From: Hydrangea macrophylla
Taxonomy: Eukaryota; Streptophyta; Magnoliopsida; Cornales; Hydrangeaceae
Direction: 5' to 3'
Length of the DNA stretch: 64,000 nt
Assembly: GCA_033977485.1 (NCBI GenBank)
Contig: CM066985.1
Coordinates: forward strand, 71,409,045 to 71,473,044
The notes beneath the pieces were generated by a model, which saw only the letters and a list, made by a program, of their open reading frames with translations, ran no database searches and was not told the DNA's origin. The position numbers and the translations under genes were made by a program. Shown piece by piece: positions 11,786 through 23,865 of the stretch. Numbering within the stretch: position 1 is the first letter of the stretch; every line of letters begins with the position of its first letter.

Positions 11786-12998
11786 TCCAGCTCAAAAGAT
11801 TTTCTTTGGGGCTATTCTAGCTCAAGATACGTTTCATGTGCTTCTTATTCTAGATTCATCATTTTCTTTTCTTGACAGATTGTTTGCTATGGACAGCAGT
11901 TTCAGGTGATTCGGGCAAGAAGAGGAAGACGCATGAGCCATTTCTCCACAACAATCCCACTTTTCTGCTCACGGATTCCCCTTTTAACTATTTCAAAGGC
12001 TTTTCGTCACCTCTGATGATTAGCTTTTAAAGCTCAATCTGCTGAGGATATCTTACTGATTTTATTCTTTCTGAGAGCATTACTCGCCCTTTTCTTGGCG
12101 GAGCAGAATCTGACTTCCTGTCCTTATTACCGAAGTTTCCAACTCTTGCTGATTCCTCTGAGGAATATATCTTTCGGATTTCAAGAAGGTAGACTCAAAC
12201 TGAATCGAGATACACGCATTTTCAACTTTGTGACCAATTCTGCTTTCTTTTCTTTGCGCTTCTCTGATCAACTTTAGAAAAATTATTATCCCATAATTTT
12301 CTTTCATTGTATCTTCCTTTACAATTGACTTTAAGGTAATGAGGAATTCTTCTTTTCAATGTTTCTTTCCATCTTAAATCAATTTCAGATTTATGCATGA
12401 AAACTTTAACTTTTAACCTCAAGAACTTTCAGGATGTCCAAACTTGATCCTTATTTGAAAAGCCAGTAAACCCAGAGATATCTTATTTGGCAAACGACAG
12501 TTTGCCCCTAGTTTGAAAGGGGACTTGGAAGTGCTGGGCAAACGAAGTTTGCCCCTGGTTTAAGGGAGGTGACGTGGCCTCTGGGCAAGCAAAGGTAATT
12601 TCATGAATTGGTTGGGTTTCTTCTTTGGACCGAGGGCCTTAGGAGACCCGCCTACTTATCCCCGAATGGGCATCAGGTCCTATAGTAGTTCGGTCGAGGC
12701 CTGAAAGAAGTTTAATGATTGACTCTGAATGCGATTGTGACCGAACCTTGCAGGCTGCCTACGTATCCCCGAATGGGAATCAGGTCAAAACGTAGTTCAT
12801 CGACTCTGGAGGTCTTGAAAGAATAAGGCTTCAAGAATTGGTGGGCTTTTCGAGCCATGTTTTCATTTAGGTTCAATGGGTGCCCTTTCTAGGCAGATTT
12901 TCTGAAACAGATTCCTCGTGGCAGCTTTCAAACAAGATGATGAGAACATGAACTACTTCTCCTTCTTATGCATTTTTTTTTCTTCTTTTTCTTCTTCT

Positions 12999-13029
<31 letters not shown>

Positions 13030-14021
13030 CTTTTCTCCTTTTTTTGTTTTGTGGCGGTTGATTCTTTTCACCTTATCACTAGCCAGTCAATCTTTACAAC
13101 TCTCATAATACATCATGTTTTACTCATACTCTATCATACTCACATAGTAATATCATCTCTCCAAATTACTCTTTATCTTTTTCAAAGATATTTCTGCATT
13201 GTTTTAGGTCCATATCACTTATTCATTGAGTCTCTCACAAAAATTTAATTGATACTTTCAAATCTTTCTTTTTATTTCCAATTTCTTTTCTTAGGATAAT
13301 TCATGTACTTTGAAGTACTCAAGAATTCTCAATCTTATTTATTCTCTACTTTTTTCTTCTTTCCTTTCTTTTCTCACTATCTCTCATGATTTTGACTGGC
13401 TAGGATTTGGATTTTGAAATCAACACGCATCTTATTTTGCTCTAACTTTTGCCTAGGCGCCCTTTCGGGTTTTTATCCTAGCGAGCTCTCTTTTTTTCTT
13501 CTCTCTTTTTTTTTTTTTTTTTTTTTCTTTCTTTCTTCTTCTTTTTTTTTTTTAAGAAGAAGAAGTTCATTTAAGATATCTAGCTACCATTAAGGAACAA
13601 GTTCATGGCTTTTGGACTATGAGCTCACCTTTTAGGTTTGGTATAAAGGGGTGATGTGGGATAATTTCTGAATTCATTCTGGCACATCATCATAGGACCA
13701 TGCAAGGCATCCTTGTATTCTTTTAGCAACGAGATCAATTTTATGCTTTTATCTTTATTGAGTGAAATATGGAAAGAATCACTTTGAGAATCTTCTTCAT
13801 TTTCTAGTCAAATGCCAAGGTTTCCTCAATGATTTTGCATGCCGGTTCATTTGCTCCTCCTTTTTTTTTTCTTTTTTCTTTTTTTTTTTTACAGTTATTA
13901 TAACCATTAAGCGCAATCAAGTAAGCAGAATCAGTCACTTTCATTGATAACAGAAAATTAAAAGGTTTGGCTCATACTGGCCATTACAGACTTTCGGGGT
14001 AGGAGAATTCTATCACTAGAC
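11786..14021 (-). other. Noncoding 3' region of element C between gag and the tandem arrays
   Basis: No convincing protein on either strand. It contains long pyrimidine tracts on the plus strand (about 12966-13045 and 13491-13553), the two further structured repeats, and two internal copies of the polypurine core at 12499-12509 and 12546-12556. In an autonomous Tat/Ogre element pol would lie downstream of gag, so this is where it is missing. Confidence 0.75.
12650..12798 (-). repeat. Structured repeat, copies 2 and 3
   Basis: Two further versions of the 9803-9846 block, at 12650-12692 and 12754-12798. Copy 3 keeps CTACGT/ACGTAG. Copy 2 reads CTACTTATCCCC ... AGTAGTTC, so the fifth pair changes from G-C to T-A on both sides. 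The shared centre is CCCCGAATGGG-ATCAGGTC. Confidence 0.7.
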
Positions 14022-16200
14022 TCAAAGACCTATTGGCAAATTCCCTGATTCTATCTCTCCTCCATTTTCCGGCTTCTCCTTCCTTGCTTTATTTCCCTTG
14101 ATCTCTTCTTCCAACACTTCTCTCATCTGTTCTTTCCCAATCTTCATTTTCATGATCTTCTTTGGACCACTCTTCTCGGTCTTACTGCTTTCTTCATTAA
14201 AGAGATTCCTCATGGCCAGGCCATCCAGTGCATAAATCCAATCTTGGACAGACATAGGTTCTATGGGCGCTTGTAGGTATGGATCTTCATAGCCAGCGAA
14301 TTCATGTAGGAAAGAGATCTCAGACCCTTGCTCCAAATACTTATCTGTGCAGTCTACCCATGACTCTGGAAAGCCATAGTAGGGGAAGTCTCCTCCTTCC
14401 TTGATGGAATGTGCATGCAACACCTGCCTTCCTTCTTCAAGATCCTTCCCTTTCTCTTTTTCCGAATCGTTCTTCTCAGAATGATTGATCACTTCCTCAG
14501 CGTTTACTTCTTCTTCTCCCTCGGACCACAGACCATCCATGTCGATGTACACCTCTTCCTCCCAGACGGAATTATCAGTAGGATTGTTTGGATCCCACCA
14601 ATTGATTTGGATGATTTCATTGTCCATATCTTCCTCAAATGCTTGTTCTTCTTCTCCTCCTATCAGCCAATCCTCATCCTCTACTACTATAAGGCATATC
14701 CTCTGATCTTTTGGGAATTCATAAGCTTTGGTAGCCTGTCCTACTGGTATAATTAATACAGACGGATCGAAGACTTCCTCCCCAACATCTAAGAGATTGA
14801 TGTTTTGTGGTGGTGGTACAGCATGATGATTGGGGAGCGGGTTTCGGGTCACATGCGGCCGATTGGTAGGCGGAGCGGAAATGGTCTTATTATCAATCAA
14901 ATCTTGTACTTCATGCCTTAACCTCATACATCGGTCAGTCGTATGGCCATGAGCTTGGTGAAACTCACAATAGAGGCTTGTATTGAAACCCGGCGGAAGT
15001 GGATCAGGCATTGGTTTTGGATCTAGAGGCTTGAGATATCCTTTTTCCTTCAATCGCTTGAGAGTAGTGGTCAATGAGATCCCTAAATCCGTGAAGCGAC
15101 GAAGCTGCCCTTCCAACTTTGGTCTCGACGCACCCCCTTTTCTCGCAAAATTCTGCCCTTCTTCTGGCTGGCTTAGAACATTAACATCAGTTGCTACCTG
15201 ATTTCCAGCATTCCCCCCATAGAATGGTCTTCTAGAGCGGTTCCCCTGAGATTCCTCCTTCTTAATCCTTCCATCCTTGATTGCGTCCTCGATCTTGGTT
15301 CCAATTTTGAAATAATTCTGCAAAGGTATGGATGCACTGGTACATGAGTTTCTCTTGATAAACACTTTGCAGGTTCTTTACTATGATTCGGATCTGTTCC
15401 TTTTCAGACGGCCTTTGGGTCATCTTTGCGGCCTTTCCCCTCCAGCGAGACAGAAACTCAGCAAATGATTCTTTATGTTCCTGGGTAGTCGTCTCCAAAT
15501 CTCTCACGGTTACATCAAGCTCTTGATTGTATTCATATTGGGTGACAAAGGCTTTCACCACTTCCTCCCATATGCGACTCTTGCTTGGCTCTAATGTGAA
15601 ATACCAGGATAAGGCTGCCCCAGTCAAAGTTTGTTGAAACAGCATGGCCATCATGGCAGGATTCAGACCACTTGGTTGAAAAGCCCCAATGCACATCCTC
15701 ACGTGGTTTCTAGGGTTGCCAGAACCATCAAACTTATCTATCTCAGGCATCTTGAAACCAACTGGAAGTTTCTCTTGAGCTCCATCAAATAAACCCTCTA
15801 GCTCTAGCAGGTAGCTATCAACCCCATTGGACTTGCGAACAACTTTCTCTAGCTTCTCCACCTTCTCCTTCATCTCGATACGCTCTTTCTCAGCTCTCTC
15901 AATCTTCTCTCTCTCTGCCCTAGGTACGTCAACTCTTGGTGGTTCCGGTTCCTCAAACCATTCATCTTCCTGATGCGGAGGCGGGTCGGCTATCGGTGGG
16001 TCATTTACTGTCCTTTGGCGAGTCAGTGCCTCCATCATGGCCATCATTTGGTCCATTCTCTCTTTCAACTGTGCTATCTCTGCAGCATGCTGGTCCTGGT
16101 CCATTTCTCCTTCTGTCTCTGGCTCTCTTCGTACTAACCTTGCACTCGAATCCCTGAACCAAACTGTCCCGGCGTCCAATGCTATCTTGCCTACAACCAT
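14022..16200 (-). pseudogene. Element C gag, Tat/Ogre type, with one frameshift
   Basis: Two overlapping minus-strand frames (16200-15262, 312 codons; 15365-14022, 447 codons) together make one gag-like protein. The first has a charged N-terminal coiled-coil-like stretch (MDQMMAMMEALTRQRTV), then the capsid-like region with FDGSGNPRNHVRMCIGAFQ and GAALSWYFTLEPSKSRIWEE. The second continues with KIGTKIEDAIKDGRI, a Tat-type finger CEFHQAHGHTTDRC at about 14990-14955, and a long acidic tail. The switch of frame is needed near 15303-15318, at a run of T and A, so a one-base indel is the simplest cause; programmed shifting is less likely. No protease motif follows. Translation would start at 16200, where MVVGKIALDAG opens. 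Confidence 0.85.
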
Positions 16201-17368
16201 TTTTATTTTTAATCAATTTTCAAACAACTTTATTTATTTTTGAAAAATGCTTAGTGCAATTCTTTATGAATGGCTCATATGTCACACGGATGTGATGCAT
16301 GTGTGTGTGTGTGCCTATTCTATATGCTAATAGAAAAGAAAATCCTAATTCTAACATATAAGCACATAAGCACATAAAATCCTCATCCATGTCAAGTGCG
16401 CTGATTTCTCCTTTCATTGTGATCCTCATTACCCCTTTTAAGTATTAAAACTTTGAAATTTATTTGGAAAGTATTTCTTATGTGAAAGCTTTCTTGAGAG
16501 TTTTTTGAAAAGAGGGATGTAAAACATTCTTTAACCAATTTGTTGGTTTGAAACTTTGCTTTGAAATTCATTTGAAAAGCATTTATCAAAACGATTCCCA
16601 AGATTTTTTTTTTTTTGGATTTCCTCTTTGAAAGTGGGGACATGAAAGTTTTTTCTTAATAAGAGATGATTGGGTTTTATTTGATTTAAAGAAAATGAAC
16701 CTTGGATCTTTTTTCTTTGAGAGGGTGATTTTTCAAAACATGTCTTTTTGGATTCAAAAATTTTCATAAACAATGAACTTTGGATTCATGGGTAGGAGCA
16801 TCACACGATTAGATAATCATCACACTTTTCATGAATTTGGATGCATACAAGGTCAATGATGCTTAGCTAAACATGATATAAGAGGTGTAATCTTATAATC
16901 AAGATTCGGCTTATTCTCAAATGTCATAGGACATGAAAAGGAATTGCCCAAAAGTGATTAAGAGATTACACATCTTTTATCAAGTAAGCATCGTCATCAT
17001 CTCAAGTAATCCCTTTCGGGCATACAAAACTCCCTAGCACATAAATCCTTATCAAGAATTAATTTCCTAAGATCGAAAGGTTATATGGAAGCTACCATGC
17101 AAAGGCCGGGTTTTGGTCAAATAAGGGACCCTTGACACACACCCGATAGGATGCTTCATATACCAAAACATGGTACGAGATCAAGGGTGATCACACGGTC
17201 CCATGATGACTTGACCGACCGGGTTGCCCCGAGCCTCCAAGGTCATAGTTCCATGCAATCGACTGGCGAAACATGCAAGTGCAATGCAACAGGCACACAA
17301 AAATTAATTAATTTGATTAAAAGGATGCTTTCAAGTCTAATCCTCGAGTGAACCCAAAATCAGAAATT
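16201..17368 (-). other. Element C leader between primer site and gag
   Basis: About 1.2 kb without a convincing gene. Autonomous Ogre elements often have an extra frame upstream of gag; I see no such frame here. Confidence 0.6.
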
Positions 17369-17418
17369 CTGGTCTGCGAAACCAGAGATTCTGGGTTCGA
17401 TCCCCAGCAGAGTCGCCA
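17369..17418 (-). other. Extended primer-binding site: 50-nt tRNA-Arg-like copy
   Basis: Directly inside the 5' LTR of element C (after three spacer bases) the minus strand reads TGGCGACTCTGCTGGGGA, a primer site matching the tRNA-Arg type used by Ogre elements. The match continues. Read on the plus strand, 17369-17418 folds as the 3' part of a tRNA: anticodon stem CTGGT/ACCAG with 7-nt loop CTGCGAA, 5-nt variable region, T-stem CTGGG/CCCAG with loop TTCGATC, acceptor strand CAGAGTC, discriminator G, then CCA. The D arm and 5' acceptor strand are absent. The anticodon position reads GCG. Confidence 0.85.
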
Positions 17419-17421
17419 GAT

Positions 17422-20400
17422 TGTGGATATCGCAGGTGATTTCAAATTTTACCCACTTTTTAAAACACTTTTCAAATTCAAAGAGTCGCCACTTAATTTT
17501 TAAAAGGAAAATTAAGAAACCATTTAAAAGGAAACTGATCTTTTGCGAAACCAAAGATAAACTGGGTCCGGGGATTATGGAATGAAAGGGGAAGGAGCCC
17601 GGCGGACTAAAACACCCCCTTTCATCCTATCTCACGATAGGCCTCTACTCAACATCCTTTTTAATCAAATTATTAATCTAAGCATGCCCTCAATTAATAC
17701 ATATATACATATACATCACACAAGCATGTTGGAAATGGTGTAAAATTGCTAACGACAAAATATCATTCATAAGTCACATAATTCAACTAGCAAACATCAT
17801 GATATGCAATAGAGAACTAGAAAACGTACCCGGGATCCGGCCGCAAATATTAAACGTGTAATGCATGCAAGAATAAAATAAACCTAAGAAAGGTCTCTAA
17901 TTCATATATTCACATAAGGCAAAACCTAAGCTAAGGTGTCGCACATGGAGTCGAAAAATCAATATAAATCAATGAAATGAATCAAACTAGAGAAGGGATA
18001 AGAAGTTGTACCTCAAATGCGCTATAAAACAAAGGTTAGTACACATGCCTTAGACAAGATATAATATCAAAGAGTAATTAATCCTAAGTCATGTTCAATT
18101 GGATACAATTTAGACAAGAGATAAGTCCTACTTATGAAAATGAATATGTATGAATGAATGCATGAATATGAACAAGGATGAGACATGAATTTATTCATCA
18201 ATTTGGATCACTAAGCCTCTGGATTTAATCTAAATTATCATTATTCAAAACATGGTTTGGGTCTTTAGGACACCATTTGAGTTAAAATAAATAAGATTAG
18301 ACAAAAACAGTAGCAGTTTTTTGTGATTTACAAAGAGCAGACCAGACATTCAAAAATAGGAATAAAATACTTTCAACTGTTAGATCTTAATGATTTTTGG
18401 ATATGTTATGCCTCTGTGAGTCTAGTTTCTAACCCAAAAAGAAAATCAAGGTTTCAACGGTTAGATCTCCGGGAATATGGAAAATACTAGACCTCACTCA
18501 GGATTTTGCAACTCTCTGTCCAGAGATTTTGTATGATTTTCTAAAAATAGTAAAAAAATGAGAATCACTTAGATCTTTTTAGGGTACCTTCCTAACACAT
18601 TAAAGTACTTATAAAAAATTATTTGAGACCCCAAAAACTTAATTAGGGTTCTGATTTATTAATTTCAAAACGGACTTACTATTCTGAAAGTATTTTAAAA
18701 CTCTGGACAGATTGTATTTAGCTCACAAAAACCATGATCAAACCCTTCTAATCACAAGATCTTACTAAAACAAAAATCACAGTGTTAAAGCAATGTGTTA
18801 TGAACATTTTCCCGTTGGTTTCATTCGATTCCAACGGTCGGATTTCAAACTAAAAATCCTTGATCAAAAACAGTTTATGAACCCACTGTTTCATTTTGCT
18901 AGTTCAAGTTTATTGATTGGCCTCAACTATTAGAACATGAAGTTGGGGCTCAAACCAAACTACTTCTTCTACCATTTGATGGTCATTGAAGACTATGAGG
19001 CACACCACACTTATGGATCTTGATGAAGTATTGAAATGAACTTCACAAAATCCTCAAATAAAGAACCTAAACCTATGGACCAAAACTTGAGTTCAAAAAA
19101 AATTACTCCTACCATTTGATGGTCATTGGAGTCTAAATATAGTTACATCTACTCAAAACCTCATTGGAATATAGTAAGGATTCCATAAGATTCCTTAATG
19201 AAGAGGTTCAAGTTATGGATTGAAACTTGAATCTCTCTAACTATATATAGATTAAAATTATTATTCATTCTAACCTCCATGTAGATCATGAAATCTTAGA
19301 AGTTGAAGAATCAAACTCTAAGAGGTTCAATGAGATATGGAAGATCTCATGAGCCTTTTTAGTGAAATAGAAGCAAGGAAAATCAAAGATTACTTAGAGA
19401 AATTAAGATTACTCCTACCATTTGATGGTCATTGGAGTCTTAAGTGAAGTTAAAATCTAATGAAACCTTATTGGAATATGGTAAGGATTCCATAAGATTT
19501 CTCCATGAAGAGGTTCAAGTCATGGATTAAGACTTGAATCTCACTAATTATATATAGATTATGATTCATTCTAACCTCCATGTAGATCATGAGATCTTAG
19601 AAGTTGAATAATCAAACTCAAAGAGGTTCAATGAGATATGGAAGATCTCATGAACCTTACAAGAAATGGTAGAAATAAGAAATCAAAATTTGCTTTGAGA
19701 AACCAAGAACACAAATTCTTCAAAATTGATTTTATTTTAAACCCAAGGCATCAATTAGACCCAAATCAATGAAGTAATATGAGATTCAATCACAAGTTCT
19801 AAGTGGTGTGTGATGAAATGAGGTAAGAAGAGAGGTTTTGAAAATGTGTAAAGTTCCTAGAACTATGAACTTGTGATTGAATGGCCTAATTCTATCAAAT
19901 GATTGAGAGGTTACCTCTAAAACCTCAAGGGATTCTTCAACTTCTTGTGAAGATCTTCCAAGACTTCAAGGTTTTCTTCAAAATTCTTCAAATTCTTCAA
20001 GCTTCTTCAAGAATTTCTTCTTTTCTCTATATGATTTTGTATCTCTCTCTCTCTCTAAATTCAAGTATATGTGTTGATTCAAGTATATTCCAAGTATATC
20101 AAAAATGGAAGAGAAGGTTTGTTTATATAGACCCTCAATCCAGGGATAAATGGGTAAATTCGGGGTGGAAACCCATGTGCAAAGATTTCTTCTAGAACAT
20201 GTGAGAAAAGCAGTCTGTTACAGCCGGCGGCACTCGACGGGTGCCGGCGGCACTCACTGAATGCCGGGCGGCACTCCCTGAATGCCGGGGGGCAAACACT
20301 AAGTGCCGGCGCGGCACTCAGTGAGTGCCGCCGCGTTTTCCGCGTGCCGGGGCTAACTGAATTTTGTCCCTCTTTTTGATTTTTCAAAAATATGTTGGTG

Positions 20401-20804
20401 TAAACACAAATTTTCTATTCTATATATATATATATTTGTATTAATATCCCCCATGTGCATGGTATCAACCATGTGCATGGTATATTTCTAAATATACTAC
20501 TCTCTTTTTGTATTTTCTTCTTTTCCAAGATTTTTTATTTTATCCTCTTAAAAACTGGTTCCCAGACTGGGTTTCTCACACGTTCTTCATTGTTCGGGTT
20601 TCTCCCGAATACCCGAACTCTCTCTCCTCTTTCTCCTTTTTATATTTTCTGTTTTTTAATTTTGAAATTTGTCTTTGAAGAATCAAATGAAGATTTTGAA
20701 TTTCCTGGAAAATCTTCGAATGTAACCGGCCATTGTCATCATCGGTCTTTTGAGAGGTAACCAATCCCTAGATTTGACGTTTGGTCAAAATTGGGGTGTC
20801 TACA
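17422..20804 (-). repeat. Element C 5' LTR (in element orientation)
   Basis: Same 3383-bp sequence as 6250-9632 apart from three substitutions. Followed on its outer side by the target duplication GCCGA (20805-20809) and the resumed integrase frame of element B. Confidence 0.95.
20223..20352. repeat. 20-bp-phased GTGCCG/CGGCAC palindrome array, LTR copy 2
   Basis: Identical to the array at 9051-9180, at an offset of 11172. It lies about 15 percent into the LTR in element orientation. Confidence 0.9.
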
Positions 20805-21252
20805 GCCGATCGATGCCGAAAAGATTTGGAGTTCAGTGTCAAAAATCACGTACTTCTTAAGGTTTCACTGACCTGAGGGGTGGTACGTTTTGGTCTCAAA
20901 GGAGGGAAGTTAGCCCCGCATTTCATCGGACTGTTCAAGATATTGGAACGTGTTGGGAAAGTGGTTTATCGACTCATACTGCCACCAAAGATGTCTAGGG
21001 TTCACAATGTATTCCTGTTAGTATGATGAGAAAATACATATGAGATCTCTCACATGTGGTTAGTCTTGATGGTATTGAAACAAGTCATAATGTTTCCTAA
21101 AGGGAAAGGCCTGTGAGAATTTTGGATCAGAGTATCAAAGAGTTGAGGAATAAAGATATCCCGATTCACTGGAATCACCATGACGAGAATGAAGCCTCGT
21201 GGGAAGTCGAAGCGGATATGAGAAAGAAGTACCCGAAATTGTTTCATGACTA
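20805..21252 (+). pseudogene. Element B pol remnant, last part (integrase end and chromodomain-like tail)
   Basis: Resumes the frame cut at 6249: residues like KDLEFSV, then FKILERVGKVVYRL and SRVHNVF, and a tail RILDQSIKELRNKDIP ... ASWEVEADMRKKYPKLF that looks like the chromodomain of Tekay-type elements, ending at a stop at about 21250. Stops and frameshifts interrupt it. Confidence 0.85.
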
Positions 21253-21298
21253 GTTAGTCTAGATTTCGGGGGCAAAATACTGTTTAAGGGGGGAATGA

Positions 21299-23865
21299 TG
21301 TAACAACCTGTATTTTCTTTAATTGCTAAATGAATTTCCATATTATAATTTCTATTATTTGCTTTGATGTAATAGAAATTCTCCTGTGTTGGATTTCAAA
21401 ACTATACTTTCAAAATAGTGAAAATATTTGCTTTTAATTTAAATCGTATTTTTTATACAACCGAAAAAATTTTCCTACGTTATATTAATTTTTGGTAATT
21501 TTGTGGTGACCGTCGTGCTGCGAATATACCAGTTTTTAAGTGAAAACTGTCCATGCTGCGATGAGCTCCCATTGACTTGGGATTCCTCGTTAAATCATTT
21601 TGATATATGCTTTATGTTCATTTGAAACAACCAATCACTATATTAGGCTTGTTTGGGTAGACTTTTAGTGTGGGAGTTATTTGTACCATAAGCTAATTTT
21701 GCCAAATACCTAAGTTGGCCCTTCCTATAAACCAATTTGGTGTACTTTGTATTATATAATCTGCACATGTGTGAACTATATACGTATGTGTGTATATGTA
21801 TGTTCTGAGTTAGTAAATAAGAAAAGAAAATGATTTGTAGAGTGAGGGAGAAGGGACTTGGAGCCCAAGTTCACTCATTTTGGCTTCTATATATGCATTA
21901 TACTCTCTCATATTCTGGAGTTTTACAAAATGAAATTCAGAGAGAGTATAGAGAGTTTGATTTTACAGAAAATATTTTAGAGAGAGAGAGAGCTTCACTC
22001 CATAGCCATAGCTTGAACTGGGTTTCTTGATTGAAGTTCTTTCTCAACAAATTCTCTATCCTCTTATTGCAGTGAGTATACTTAACTCACTTGATATGTA
22101 ATACATATTTCAATTACTGTTTGTATGCTTGGAATTGTATGTCACCATTGTTAATTCTTCCATGGAAGCTTAAAGCTAGAAAACATAAATTTTCCAACCT
22201 TAATCAAAATCCATTTTTAGAGATGATTACGAAAGATTATAGTACATAGAAGCTACGGTTAAAATATTAGAGCCTAATTCATTCGTATCGCGACGTATAT
22301 AAGAAATGAAGTTTTGACGCCTCTTGGTTTTTCGTAAAATCCGAGAGCTACATTTCGATTCATGTTAAATTGATTATAGATTCGTAATCCTTGTAGAAAA
22401 ACGAAGAAAACCATATGTTATAGAGATTGATTGCATTCAGATTTCAAAATGGGTCAAAAAAGGACCCTTAAAACTGGAACAAGGGAATTCTAAAGAAGAA
22501 GATGAAGTTTCTGTGCAAAATCGCACGAGCGACTGTTGTACGAGTGACCGCATGCGCGACATGTGTAATTTCTGATAATTTGGAGAATTTTATAAGAAAA
22601 TTGAAAAGGCGGCATATCGCGCGAGCGACCTGGCATTTTTGGGTTTTGTCTGTTTTCTGTTAAGGAACTGTTTGGATTAAGTTTTAAGGGTTTTTGAAGT
22701 ACTATTTGGGACTTACACTAAAATAGAATCATTTTTGTTATGTTTTGTTATAAAGAAGTAATTCAAGACTTGTTCATTCTCGCACGTACGTTGTTCTTGT
22801 TTTCCAGTAATTTACATTTCTGTATAGAGTTGTATTCACATACACGTGGAGTCGGGTTTACATGCATAGTGAGTGATGGTCAGTGTGAAAAAAGTAAGTG
22901 AATGAGATTGCGTATTGGACACTCCCTAGTATTGGTGTACTATAGTGTGATGTTATGAGATTGCAGTTTAGAGTATCCTTGAAATGCGACGGTGACAAAC
23001 TTGGACATTCCCCGGTGCCCATGGTAGCGCTTAAGTGTGTGACGTCGACTTGGACACTCCCTAGCACCCATGGTAGTGCTAAAGTGTGGCCTACTGGACA
23101 CTCCCTGGCATCTGTGGTATGGCTAAAGTGTGAGGCAATTGGACACTCCCTGGTACCCCGTACTAAAGTGTGAGGCAAACTGGACACTCCCTGGTACCCC
23201 TGTACTAAAGTGTGCTCAACTTAGTGTTTCAAGATACTTGCGGGAGAGAGTTGGTTAATGTGTTGTCGAGAGAAAAGAGTCGGTAAGATGAAAATGGTTG
23301 CATTGTTCATGCACGGTCACATGTTTTAATGATTGATGATTACAATATTATCTTTACTATTTTTCAATTTAAATTCATATTTCTATTATTGGAATAATGG
23401 ACCTGTAAAATGAAATGGTAAAATAGTATGTTTTACAATGCGAGTATATGTTTTTAATACTCACCAGTTTTATAAAGCTAACGGCGTTGATGCGCCCTGG
23501 ACATTCATGTCTAGGCTTTTCAAGTTGTAATCAGGCTGGCCCGTATGACTATGCTAATTGAGAACAGTTGCCCTTGAAGAGAAACTGTTATAAATTACTG
23601 CGTTAGTTAACGAATAGAATTTGTAATATGGATGATTGTAATAGATATTATTTTGTTTCAAGGTGGTTTGTGACTTTAGGTGACCACGTGCTGTAATAAT
23701 CATTAATTTGGAAAAAATTTGTAAGCCTTGATTGTTCTTACTCTAATTCAACAATATTATATTGTTCGACGTTTGGGACGGAATCAATCCTTCAAACTGT
23801 CGCGACCTATGTGTCCATAAAAGAAATTAAATACTTCCATATTTATGCTACATCGGGGCGTGACA
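21299..23865 (+). mobile_element. Element B 3' LTR (2567 bp)
   Basis: Preceded by the purine tract AAGGGGGGAATGA (21286-21298). It starts TGTAACAACC and ends CGGGGCGTGACA. The end resembles those at 38336 and about 45078, and GCCCTGGACATTCATGTCTA near 23500 resembles GCCTGGACATTCCCTGTCTA near 37880 in the solo LTR, so the two LTRs are related. Contains a hairpin repeat array (22917-23214) and a loose CGAGCGAC cluster (22521-22629). Confidence 0.82.
22917..23214 (+). repeat. Hairpin repeat array in LTR B, six copies
   Basis: Six copies of GGACACTCCCTGG ... TAAAGTGTG at about 22917, 23002, 23051, 23097, 23141 and 23181. Each can fold: an outer ACACT/AGTGT stem plus an inner stem whose sequence varies with its partner (TAGCAC/GTGCTA in one copy, GTAC/GTAC in the last two). 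Confidence 0.8.

Larger units (their letters stand above)
6250..20804 (-). mobile_element. Element C: complete non-autonomous Tat/Ogre-type LTR retrotransposon (14555 bp)
   Basis: Two direct repeats of exactly 3383 bp (6250-9632 and 17422-20804) enclose a 7.8-kb interior. The 5-bp target duplication GCCGA is at 6245-6249 and 20805-20809, inside the integrase of element B. Orientation is minus: on that strand the LTR begins TGTAGACACCCC and ends ATCCACA, the primer-binding site follows at 17418-17401, gag runs 16200 to 14022, and the polypurine tract lies at 9650-9633. I found no protease, reverse transcriptase, RNase H or integrase, so it must borrow enzymes from a relative. Only three LTR differences were found, at 6399/17571, 8461/19633 and 9238/20410, with no indels, so the insertion is young. 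The Tat/Ogre placement rests on the gag, the tRNA-Arg-type primer site and the LTR ends. Confidence 0.93.

Noticed and set aside
17369..17418. A functional tRNA gene
   Set aside because: The D arm and 5' acceptor strand are missing and CCA is encoded, so it is a primer-site-linked copy, not a gene.
22521..22629. LTR B CGAGCGAC group as a fully phased palindrome cluster
   Set aside because: Only one copy has a clean palindrome (TCGCGCGA) and steps (15, 12, 69) do not follow the 20-23/50 rule; listed only as a possible decayed case.
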